6,364 nt of DNA from Treponema sp. (GTDB lineage Bacteria; Spirochaetota; Spirochaetia; Treponematales; Breznakiellaceae). This document shows positions 1 to 5,652 of the stretch, one piece after another (within the stretch, counting starts at the first letter, position 1; every line of letters starts with the position of its first letter). The position numbers and the translations under genes are program-made. The notes beneath the pieces were generated by a model that saw nothing but the letters and a program-made list of their open reading frames with translations, made no database searches and was not told where the DNA came from. Where the stretch lies: contig JAIWNU010000208.1 of NCBI GenBank assembly GCA_020216655.1, positions 1 through 6,364 of the forward strand, given 5' to 3'.

Positions 1-410
1 TTGCGGGTGAAGCCATAGATCTCGGAGCCCGGATTGTCAGTGTGGCCGACGCATTCGAAGCCATGGTATGCGAAAAACCCTATCGGAACTCCATGATTGG
101 CTACCAAGCTATGAAAAATCTTCTTTCAGACAATGCCCGGCGCTTCGACCCGGAGGTGCTCAAGGCATTCATTAAGACCATGGGTATTTATCCTATTGGA
201 TCCATCGTGCTTCTTAACACCGGAGCCATAGCCAGGGTTATCGAAGGTCACAGTGACGCCCCCTTACGGCCCAAGATACGCATTCTTGTAGACGAGTTTG
301 GCAATGCCTTTAACAACGACGACGGGGAAATCATCAATCTGCTGCAAGAAAAAAGCATGTTTATTGCCCGGGCGATTGACCCCAAGGAACTGACCAAGGG
401 CCGTGAATAG
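1..410 (+). CDS. C-terminal part of an HD/HD-GYP domain phosphohydrolase (5' end outside window)
   Basis: The frame is open from the first complete codon (position 3) to TAG at 408-410, so the gene starts upstream of the window. The first visible residues, AGEAIDLGARIVSVADAFEAM, followed by KPYR, match the stretch that follows the metal-binding HD and GYP motifs in HD-GYP proteins (GEEIPL.ARI..VAD.FDAM...RPYR). The HD and GYP motifs themselves would lie upstream and cannot be checked. About 75 residues follow the conserved core, with FDPEVLKAFI and an IGSIVLLNTGAIARV segment, a C-terminal extension common in HD-GYP proteins. The family typically hydrolyses c-di-GMP, but some members are inactive or act on other nucleotides. 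The 3' end overlaps the next gene by 8 bases, so the two are probably translationally coupled. A GTG at 42 is an internal Val, not a start. The family call is fairly sure; c-di-GMP activity is inference. Confidence 0.82.
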   Translation, partial: AGEAIDLGARIVSVADAFEAMVCEKPYRNSMIGYQAMKNLLSDNARRFDPEVLKAFIKTMGIYPIGSIVLLNTGAIARVIEGHSDAPLRPKIRILVDEFGNAFNNDDGEIINLLQEKSMFIARAIDPKELTKGRE

Positions 411-759
411 CCGAAATAAAGGGTTCGACGGCGAAGAACGCGCTGCAGCCTACCTAGAATCCCAGGGCTTTAAGATAATAGCCCGCAATTTCCGCGTTCC
501 AGGGGGCGAAATTGATATTATCGCCCAGCATGATGATACCCTTGTATTCATCGAAGTAAAAGCCTGGACATCCTTTGGCATAGAAAATTTAGAATACGCT
601 ATTAACAATCAAAAACAAGCCAGAATCATTAAAACGGCTAAGTTTTTCCTTGCAACCCATCGAGAATATAACAGTATGGCTTTGAGATTTGATGTATTAT
701 TTATCGGAAAACAAGGTATTCACCATCTTGCCTCAGCCTTTATGGAGCGTGTATTATGA
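403..759 (+). CDS. YraN/UPF0102 family protein (nuclease-like fold)
   Basis: This 118-residue protein has the usual length and layout of the YraN/UPF0102 family. It opens with a basic Gly-rich start leading to GEERAAAYLESQGF (residues 10-23), then RNFR, then GGEIDII (34-40) and VFIEVKAW (48-55). Glu36, Asp38, Glu51 and Lys53 form the E-x-D...E-x-K pattern of the restriction-endonuclease-like fold. The biological role of the family is unsettled; a link to DNA processing or uptake is often supposed, and no substrate can be read from the sequence. The start is GTG at 403, inside the end of the preceding gene. An AAGGA at 384-388 is rather far upstream, so coupling to upstream translation is likely. 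The stop TGA overlaps the ATG of the next ORF (ATGA at 756-759). The family call is strong. Confidence 0.9.
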   Translation: MNSRNKGFDGEERAAAYLESQGFKIIARNFRVPGGEIDIIAQHDDTLVFIEVKAWTSFGIENLEYAINNQKQARIIKTAKFFLATHREYNSMALRFDVLFIGKQGIHHLASAFMERVL

Positions 760-938
760 TGGTTCAAACAGAGAACCACCAGAACAACCACAAACTGGAA
801 GAACTAAAACGGCTTATCAATGACGATCTGTATCTGGCAGGGGCGATACAGAGAATTGCCCAGGTTCTCAGTGAAGAGTTGTTGGAAGGACCAAAATCAG
901 GAGCTATACATGGCAGAAAACGGCAGAGATGGATATAA
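756..938 (+). CDS. Small hypothetical protein, 60 aa, translationally coupled to the YraN gene
   Basis: I do not recognise this protein. Its ATG overlaps the YraN stop codon as ATGA, and a second ATG follows directly at 759. It fills the 150 bases that would otherwise lie empty between the YraN gene and the gene at 910. Residues 14-44 (LEELKRLINDDLYLAGAIQR and onward to SEELLEG) look like an amphipathic helix rich in Leu, Ile and charged residues. The tail is basic (HGRKRQRW). The last 29 bases overlap the start of the next gene in another frame, so the basic tail may be constrained by that overlap rather than selected for itself. There is no signal peptide or membrane segment. It is either a real small operon protein or a translational bridge. 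No function is proposed. Confidence 0.55.
   Translation: MMVQTENHQNNHKLEELKRLINDDLYLAGAIQRIAQVLSEELLEGPKSGAIHGRKRQRWI
899..903 (+). promoter_or_regulatory. Ribosome binding site deciding the start of the zinc-ribbon gene
   Basis: AGGAG lies six bases before ATG 910. The same frame is open upstream as far as an ATG at 820, but that longer version would read through the preceding small ORF and has no comparable site. This places the start at 910. Confidence 0.7.
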
Positions 939-1404
939 CCGCCGGCGAAATAAATATAAAGATCGGGACCGGCAGCAAAACAAAGACAAGACACCGCAAA
1001 AGGCAGCACAGAAACCTGCAGATAAACCCCGGTTTGATAAACAAAAAGGAACGCTCATCGACCGGCCCCAATGGATTCCGCCCAAACTTGGCCAAAATCA
1101 GCTTCCCCGGTCCGAATGTCCCTATTGCGGAAAACCCCTCAATGACCTGTCGAGCGCGTTAACCGATCCGGTTTCACTTGCCCCGGTACATTTTGATTGT
1201 GCCCTAAGGCGAATCAGCGACCGGGAAAATCTGCAGGAAGGTGAAAGTCTCACCTACATTGGCGGCGGCCGTTTCGGCATCATACAATTCCCCAATCCGC
1301 AGGACACTACCCATTTTGTTATAAAACGGGTGATTCAGTGGGAAGATAAAGAAAAAAGAGCCCCCTGGCGACGGACCGTGGCTGATAATTTTTCACAGAC
1401 CTAA
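910..1404 (+). CDS. Hypothetical protein with basic disordered N-terminus and a CxxC...HxxC zinc site, 164 aa
   Basis: I cannot assign a named family; it resembles conserved hypothetical proteins of treponemes. The start at 910 is set by AGGAG at 899-903. Residues 1-48 are dominated by Lys, Arg, Asn, Gln and Asp with no hydrophobic core, so they are probably disordered and may bind nucleic acid. A probable zinc-ribbon follows: Cys70-x2-Cys73 (CPYCGKP) and His94-x2-Cys97 (HFDC), separated by 20 residues. A Gly-rich turn then leads into a strand (YIGGGRFGIIQF, 116-127), and the end is basic and tryptophan-containing (WEDKEKRAPWRR). There is no signal peptide or membrane segment, so it is likely cytoplasmic. 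The next gene begins 28 bases after the stop, consistent with one operon. An RNA-, DNA- or ribosome-binding role would fit the charge and zinc site, but that is inference only. Confidence 0.85.
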   Translation: MAENGRDGYNRRRNKYKDRDRQQNKDKTPQKAAQKPADKPRFDKQKGTLIDRPQWIPPKLGQNQLPRSECPYCGKPLNDLSSALTDPVSLAPVHFDCALRRISDRENLQEGESLTYIGGGRFGIIQFPNPQDTTHFVIKRVIQWEDKEKRAPWRRTVADNFSQT

Positions 1405-1432
1405 GTAGGTTTAGCCTGCAAGGAAGGCCGTT

Positions 1433-2575
1433 ATGCAGGATACAGATGAATTCCTGAGCAATCCCAAAGTATTAAGCCAGTACAACCTGCTCCAGGAACT
1501 CGGGGTGTTCCAGTATATCGACACCCTGAAAACACAGATCCGGAACGGCGAGGCCCTCATCAGTTCAGCCAAGAAAATCCTGCATTGCACATCTATCGAT
1601 GATATTTTAGAAAGCACGGTCAAAGAAATTTCAGACCGCTTTCTGCCCTCTTTTCTTATTTTCCTCTGGAAGCCGTCGAGTACCCATAAGGATGTAGTAG
1701 TCCGGGGGTATAAAAATTTTAAGAATTTTGATCTTAATTTAAAAATTGAAGATTTAAGCCCCTTCGAGGCCTTTTTTAAACAATATTCCCAGCCTATCAG
1801 CTTTGATTTGCTTGAATACCAGCTTAACAATCCGCAACTCACCGATGACATGAAAGAATACAGCCCCGAGGTGGTAATCCCAATCCTTGGGCCTTCGGGA
1901 CTCTACGGAATGATCCTCGTGGGTTCCAAGCTGCTGGAAGAACAATATTCGCTGCAGGAACTGTCCTTCCTTGATAAACTCATGTCTTTTACCAGCCTGG
2001 CTATTCAGAATTTTATCCACTATCAATATTCGGTACGGGACGGAAAAACGGGCCTCTTTAATCATGGTTTTTTTATGATTCGGCTCAGAGAAGAAATAGC
2101 CCGTTCTTACCGTATCAATCAGCCTTTTGCACTTATCATTATCGATGTGGATAAATTTAAAGCATTTAACGATACCTACGGTCATCTTGCAGGAGACGCG
2201 GTGCTGGAAGAACTGGCCCGGACAATCCAGAAAAACCTGCGGAGCCAGGATATTCCTTCCCGTTTCGGCGGGGAAGAATTTACTGTATTATTACCCGAAA
2301 CAAACCGAGCCTCAGCCTGGGTGGTAGCTGAACGACTAAGAAATGCGGCTCAAGCAATGCAGGTAAATTGGAGTCAGCCGCTTCCACAGGTAACCATAAG
2401 CCTCGGGGTTGCACTGTTTGACGGGACAGAACAACTCGAACCGGAAGAACTGGTAAAACGGACCGATGAAGCCCTGTACCAGTCAAAAGCACGGGGACGC
2501 AATCGCACAACCGTATGGGGAGCAGGACTCCTCTATAAGACCCAGCAGCTTAAATCAAATCTCAAAATTAAATAA
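1433..2575 (+). CDS. Diguanylate cyclase, N-terminal GAF-like sensor plus GGDEF domain
   Basis: This 380-residue protein is predicted to make c-di-GMP from two GTP. Residues about 45-195 look like a GAF-type sensor (ILHCTSIDDIL...VVIPILGPSGLYGMILVG...LMSFTSLAIQNF), and the GGDEF domain spans about 200-361. Catalytic features are intact: the degenerate DPLTGL-type entry (DGKTGLFN, 203-210), FKAFNDTYGHLAGD (242-255) for metal and GTP binding, the signature GGEEF (279-283) and TISLGVA (321-327). Arg270-Ser-Gln-Asp273 sits five residues before GGEEF, the canonical RxxD inhibitory site, so product feedback inhibition is expected. There are no membrane segments or signal peptide, so it acts in the cytoplasm on an unknown GAF ligand. 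The start is supported by AAGGAAGG at 1420-1427, five bases before ATG. It is last in the + strand operon and its final 21 bases overlap the convergent phosphatase gene. Confidence 0.93.
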   Translation: MQDTDEFLSNPKVLSQYNLLQELGVFQYIDTLKTQIRNGEALISSAKKILHCTSIDDILESTVKEISDRFLPSFLIFLWKPSSTHKDVVVRGYKNFKNFDLNLKIEDLSPFEAFFKQYSQPISFDLLEYQLNNPQLTDDMKEYSPEVVIPILGPSGLYGMILVGSKLLEEQYSLQELSFLDKLMSFTSLAIQNFIHYQYSVRDGKTGLFNHGFFMIRLREEIARSYRINQPFALIIIDVDKFKAFNDTYGHLAGDAVLEELARTIQKNLRSQDIPSRFGGEEFTVLLPETNRASAWVVAERLRNAAQAMQVNWSQPLPQVTISLGVALFDGTEQLEPEELVKRTDEALYQSKARGRNRTTVWGAGLLYKTQQLKSNLKIK

Positions 2576-3769
2576 TAAAAACGACATATCGTCCTGTTGT
2601 GGCACCCCTTCTCTAAACAGGTCGATCTGCTCAGCCAAACGCTCAGTAAGCAGTTGGCCATCTCCCGGCAAGGAAAGCAGCAGTTCCTTAAGCCGTTCTT
2701 CTCCGAACTCCTCCCCCGCCCCATTAATCTGCTCAGTAATACCGTCGGTATACACAAAAAGCCGGTCTCCCTGCTGCAGCTGAAGTCCCATAAGAGATGG
2801 CGACACATCTCCTTCTATTCCAATAGGTAAATTGAGCAAGCGGCCCTTAATAGGCCGTATATGCCTATTCCGGATTAAATACACATGGGAATGCCCCATA
2901 TCGGCGCACAGCAATTTTGAATGCTCCGGATCAAAGATCATAAAAAAGCCGGTGAGGTATTTCTCCATATGGAAAGTTGATACTATAGCTTTGTTAATGG
3001 TCACAATAAGGTCCCGCAGACCCCGCCTAAAATCATAGGTACGCAGCATACCCCAAAGCATAGAAACGATGAGGGATGCAGAAACGCCTTTTCCCGAAAC
3101 ATCACAGAGGGTAGCAAAGAGCATCCTATTTTGAATCTCCTGCATAAAATAAAAATCCCCGCCCACGCCCTTTGCAGATCGGGACCAACCAACGACAGAA
3201 CAGCGGCTTCCCTCAATCTTTGTAGTGGACAAAAGCCGTTCCTGTATCCTGCCTGCTAGCTCTATATCATTTCTGGTAATGGCAGCAAGATATTCGTTCA
3301 AATCATACAGGGAAAATATCCCCTGAAAAATACCGTTTTCATCAACAAGGGGATAATATTTATTTGGTTTTGCTATCTCTCCCGTATCGCTTGTAACTTT
3401 AGAATTCTCTTCGTCCTTTCGGTGAATCTGCTGGGCTACGGTTAAAAAATTTTGCCGTCCGTCAAAGGGTGTGACATGGGTAAGCAATTCTTTTATTAAA
3501 CTCCGCTGCAGAACTTCCCTGCCAAAGGGCTTACCAACCAAAGAAAATAGGGCCTCCCGTTCAACAATTCCAAGGTATCGTCCCGCCCTGTCTACCACCG
3601 CGAAGACCGCAATCTCCGGGCGCTGCTGCAATTCATCGGTCAGATCCAGGACCTTGACCGATGCCGGCGCATACCACAGATATTTTGCAATATTTAAAAT
3701 TGAGTTGGAGTAGCGTCTCTGTGGATTGGTTTGGGAAAGAATTGTTTCCCTGGCTTCTAAAGTTTTCAT
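2555..3769 (-). CDS. CBS-domain SpoIIE/RsbU-type PP2C serine phosphatase
   Basis: The protein is 404 residues from ATG 3769. Residues about 35-165 form a divergent CBS pair: AVFAVVDRAGRYLGIVEREALF with a following GKPFGRE segment, then a second repeat YYPLVDENGIFQGIFSLYDL (about 138-157). The linker helix ELAGRIQERLL leads into the SpoIIE phosphatase domain (about 190-404). Metal-binding motifs are intact: GGDFYF (Asp205), CDVSGKGVSASL (Asp223), YTDGITE (Asp342) and QQDDMSFLL (Asp393/394). Such enzymes dephosphorylate phospho-STAS anti-sigma antagonists; the divergent neighbour is such a protein and the likely substrate. CBS pairs commonly bind adenosine nucleotides, so ligand control is likely, but the ligand is unknown. 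The start is uncertain: ATG 3793, ATG 3883 and TTG 3907 are in frame, none has a clear ribosome site, and the upstream 46 codons are AT- and Lys-rich and look non-coding. The 3' end overlaps the cyclase gene. Confidence 0.9.
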   Translation of the reverse strand: MKTLEARETILSQTNPQRRYSNSILNIAKYLWYAPASVKVLDLTDELQQRPEIAVFAVVDRAGRYLGIVEREALFSLVGKPFGREVLQRSLIKELLTHVTPFDGRQNFLTVAQQIHRKDEENSKVTSDTGEIAKPNKYYPLVDENGIFQGIFSLYDLNEYLAAITRNDIELAGRIQERLLSTTKIEGSRCSVVGWSRSAKGVGGDFYFMQEIQNRMLFATLCDVSGKGVSASLIVSMLWGMLRTYDFRRGLRDLIVTINKAIVSTFHMEKYLTGFFMIFDPEHSKLLCADMGHSHVYLIRNRHIRPIKGRLLNLPIGIEGDVSPSLMGLQLQQGDRLFVYTDGITEQINGAGEEFGEERLKELLLSLPGDGQLLTERLAEQIDLFREGVPQQDDMSFLLFNFEI

Positions 3770-3881
3770 AGCAAGACCAGATTCGCATATCATTGTTAAA
3801 AGAATATTAGACTTATCTTTTTTTACGGTTTTCTCACATTTCTTTGATAGTTTTTTGACAGTAATACTTTTAAGTACAGCC
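3770..3881. promoter_or_regulatory. AT-rich divergent control region between phosphatase and STAS genes
   Basis: This 112-base stretch separates the likely starts of the two divergent genes and is clearly richer in A/T than its surroundings. It should hold promoters for both directions. On the + strand a perfect TTGACA (3855-3860) is visible, but no good -10 box lies 16-18 bases downstream of it. On the - strand a TAATAT at 3803-3808 could be a -10 box, with no clear -35. A different sigma factor or an activator may be involved. Individual boxes are not assigned. Confidence 0.4.
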
Positions 3882-4223
3882 ATGGAAACTATGGATATGA
3901 TAGACAAGAACCATGGCTGGTATACACTGGCGATCAGCGGAGACGTGGATCTCTATTCCGCGGCGGACCTACTTAAAAAGACTCAGGAAATTCTACAGCA
4001 GAATATTTCGCACCTACATATTGACTGCTCCCGAGTCAATTACATGGATAGTTCTGGAGTGGGAACCATTATTCGAACCATGCAGGCCGCTAAAACAAAG
4101 GGCATTAAAATAACCTTTTCGGGTATCCAGGGAACTCCACGAAGGGTCCTTTCCATGGCAAACATTCTGCCCATCATTACAGAAGCGGCCCCGCCGCATC
4201 AGAAACAGGAGACCCGTTCATGA
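3882..4223 (+). CDS. STAS-domain anti-sigma-factor antagonist (SpoIIAA/RsbV-like)
   Basis: The protein is 113 residues from ATG 3882, the usual size for SpoIIAA/RsbV. It shows the family layout: strand and helix ISGDVDLYSAADLLKKTQEIL (about 18-38), strand HLHIDCSRVNYM (45-55), then DSSGVG (56-61) and IKITFSGIQGTPRRVLSMANI. Ser57, the first Ser after Asp, aligns with the serine phosphorylated in B. subtilis SpoIIAA (Ser58) and RsbV (Ser56). In its unphosphorylated form such a protein binds an anti-sigma kinase and frees that kinase's partner. The gene overlaps the HATPase gene by four bases (ATGA) and diverges from the phosphatase gene, so kinase, target and phosphatase are encoded together. 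The exact start is uncertain: ATG 3882, 3891 and 3897 are all in frame. The last has GGAA at 3884-3887 at a workable distance; the first has no visible ribosome site. An upstream open stretch to 3726 looks non-coding. Confidence 0.92.
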   Translation: METMDMIDKNHGWYTLAISGDVDLYSAADLLKKTQEILQQNISHLHIDCSRVNYMDSSGVGTIIRTMQAAKTKGIKITFSGIQGTPRRVLSMANILPIITEAAPPHQKQETRS

Positions 4224-4765
4224 AACAGCTTATAGTACGGAAGCTCATTGTTGATGAACATAACGAGCTCTTCGATGCCCAGGGCATGCGGTATATTGAG
4301 TTTCCCAGCGACTACCAACGGATCCGGGAATATACTGCCCTCGTTCTTAAAGACTGCCCCGAAGAATTCATGGAAGGGAACCTCTTGGAACAGCAGCTTT
4401 CTGAAATTATTAAAAACGGGATAAAACACGGGAACAAAAAGGATCCAACAAAAAAGCTCAAGGTGTGGTACGACCTGCGCAAACGGGTCCGTTTCATTGT
4501 GGAAGATGAAGGCGAAGGATTTACCAACCTTGAAGAATGGAACGAATATTACCGCAAACGGCAGGAAGCCCTGTACCGCGAAGACTTCGATACCTTTCTC
4601 AGTATGGCAAGCTACCGCGGCCCCCACAGCGAGGAGGATGACGGGGGCAACAGCCTCATTGCAGCCCTGGAGTATTGGAACGGCGGTATGATATACAATA
4701 CAAAGAAAAATAAAGTCGGTGTCGTTCGCTGGTTCACCAACGGATCAGGGATCGTACCCCAATAA
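4220..4765 (+). CDS. RsbW/SpoIIAB-like HATPase (serine kinase/anti-sigma factor type), atypical G2 box
   Basis: This 181-residue GHKL ATPase is predicted to phosphorylate the STAS protein encoded just upstream. The N-box is clear: Glu57...Glu62-IIKNGIKHG, with Asn66 and His70, the metal- and ATP-binding helix. The G1 box is VEDEGEGF (94-101, Asp96). Residues 102-141 form a long charged and aromatic segment in the place of the ATP lid (WNEYYRKRQEALYREDFDTF). The G2 position reads DDGGNSLIAALEYWNGG rather than the usual GxGL, so this subfamily departs from RsbW. The first about 30 residues are an N-terminal extension. AGGAG at 4207-4211 lies eight bases before ATG 4220, and the start overlaps the upstream stop as ATGA. 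The target sigma factor or other output partner is not in the window. Family membership is strong; kinase activity is inferred from the family and neighbours. Confidence 0.87.
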   Translation: MKQLIVRKLIVDEHNELFDAQGMRYIEFPSDYQRIREYTALVLKDCPEEFMEGNLLEQQLSEIIKNGIKHGNKKDPTKKLKVWYDLRKRVRFIVEDEGEGFTNLEEWNEYYRKRQEALYREDFDTFLSMASYRGPHSEEDDGGNSLIAALEYWNGGMIYNTKKNKVGVVRWFTNGSGIVPQ

Positions 4766-4834
4766 AGCCCCCGGTTCAGAGGCGCTCTCCCTTTATCACG
4801 AGGCTGCAGTTCTCAGATAAATCACCTCATCAGG

Positions 4835-4895
4835 GGCTCCCCCTCGACACCCGGCCATTCGTAACGCCACCCCTCGCCAGGGAGCCTGTTTTTTT
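4835..4895 (+). terminator. Possible rho-independent terminator after the STAS-HATPase genes
   Basis: GGCTCCC (4835-4841) pairs perfectly with GGGAGCC (4880-4886), and seven T residues follow at 4889-4895. The stem plus T-run is terminator-like, and the site lies after the HATPase stop and before mtnN. The 38-base loop is much longer than usual and has only weak internal pairing, so the call is tentative. Confidence 0.4.
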
Positions 4896-4903
4896 GCTAC
4901 AAT
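4895..4903 (+). promoter_or_regulatory. Extended -10 promoter candidate for mtnN-luxS
   Basis: TGCTACAAT matches an extended -10 element (TG-N-TATAAT with one mismatch). No TTGACA-like box is seen about 17 bases upstream, which extended -10 promoters can tolerate. Transcription would start near 4910, giving a very short leader before the ribosome site at 4913-4919. It directly follows the T-run of the candidate terminator. Confidence 0.45.
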
Positions 4904-4912
4904 GACAGCCAG

Positions 4913-4919
4913 AAAGGAG
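4913..4919 (+). promoter_or_regulatory. Ribosome binding site fixing the GTG start of mtnN
   Basis: AAAGGAG lies six bases before GTG 4926. The in-frame ATG at 4902 lies upstream of this site, has no ribosome site of its own and overlaps the -10 element, so GTG is preferred. Confidence 0.75.
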
Positions 4920-4925
4920 CCCAGC

Positions 4926-5636
4926 GTGATAGGAATCATTGGTGCAATGGAAGCTGAGGTAGAGCTTCTGCGTTCTGCCATGAAGGACCTCAGAGAGGCC
5001 CCTATTGGGTCTTTTACATTTTATTCTGGCCGCATACAGGATAAAGATACAGTCCTGCTCCAATGCGGTATCGGCAAGGTGCAGGCCGCCGTCGGCTGCG
5101 CCCTCTTGCTGCAGCATTTTAAGCCCCAATGTATTATCAACACCGGGTCCGCAGGCGGTATCGCCCCGGGCCTGCACTTCGGCGATGTGGTCATTTCAGA
5201 GGGGCTCCTCTATCACGACGTAGATGTAACCGCCTTCGGCTACCTCCCGGGGCAGCTCCCCGGACACCCCCAAATCTTCGCAGCCGACGGCGGCCTGCAA
5301 AGCAAGGCAGAACAGGCACTGCAGACCCTGAAAGAACGGGGCCGCCTGCCAGAAAACCTCAGTTATCAAAAGGGAATCATTGCATCGGGAGATATCTTTA
5401 TGCATGAGCCAGAAAGGATTATGCAGCTCCGGAAAACCTTCCCCCAGGTAAAGGCCGTCGAAATGGAAGGAGCAGCCATAGCCCACTGCTGCACCCTTTT
5501 TTCTACACCCTTTTTGGTACTCAGGGCCCTCTCGGACATCGCCGGGGAAGAATCACCACTTAAGTTTGATGAATTCCTCCCCATAGCTTCCCGCCATTCA
5601 AGCGAAATCGTCAGGGAGCTCATGCTCCAGCTTTAG
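4926..5636 (+). CDS. mtnN: 5'-methylthioadenosine/S-adenosylhomocysteine nucleosidase
   Basis: The protein is 236 residues from GTG 4926. It removes adenine from S-adenosylhomocysteine and methylthioadenosine, giving S-ribosylhomocysteine and methylthioribose (5'-deoxyadenosine is also a substrate in the family). From the GTG start it reads IGIIGAMEAEV, aligning with the E. coli N-terminus. Glu11 matches catalytic Glu12, and VEMEGAAIAH (178-187, Glu181) matches the substrate-binding Glu174 region. RALSDIA (200-206) supplies Arg200 and the catalytic Asp204 (E. coli Asp197). INTGSAGG and YHDVDVTAFGY are also typical, so all catalytic residues are present. It is cytoplasmic. luxS starts 16 bases after the stop, so the product SRH passes to the next enzyme of the same transcript. 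GC content is visibly higher than in the region upstream of 4000. Also known as pfs. Confidence 0.96.
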   Translation: MIGIIGAMEAEVELLRSAMKDLREAPIGSFTFYSGRIQDKDTVLLQCGIGKVQAAVGCALLLQHFKPQCIINTGSAGGIAPGLHFGDVVISEGLLYHDVDVTAFGYLPGQLPGHPQIFAADGGLQSKAEQALQTLKERGRLPENLSYQKGIIASGDIFMHEPERIMQLRKTFPQVKAVEMEGAAIAHCCTLFSTPFLVLRALSDIAGEESPLKFDEFLPIASRHSSEIVRELMLQL

Positions 5637-5652
5637 CATAAGGAGACCCGCA

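Noticed and set aside
820..909. N-terminal extension of the zinc protein to ATG 820
   Set aside because: AGGAG at 899-903 points to ATG 910, and the extension overlaps the small ORF in another frame without its own ribosome site.
1754..2185. Long - strand open frames opposite the cyclase gene
   Set aside because: The + strand protein has intact GAF-like and GGDEF motifs; the opposite frames show no family features and no ribosome sites.
4826..4833. CTGATGAG on the - strand, resembling a hammerhead ribozyme core
   Set aside because: The matching GAAA-C strand and three supporting stems are not present around it; an eight-base match is expected by chance.
4902..4925. ATG 4902 as the mtnN start
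   Set aside because: It lies upstream of the clear ribosome site at 4913-4919, overlaps the -10 element, and would add eight residues absent from the usual MTAN N-terminus.
5247..5263. CCGGGG...CCCCGG hairpin inside mtnN
   Set aside because: It lies in coding sequence of high GC, has no T-run, and the encoded residues (YLPGQLPGH) fit the protein family region well.
5196..5623. - strand open frames opposite mtnN
   Set aside because: They mirror a well-conserved enzyme gene in GC-rich DNA and show no recognisable protein.
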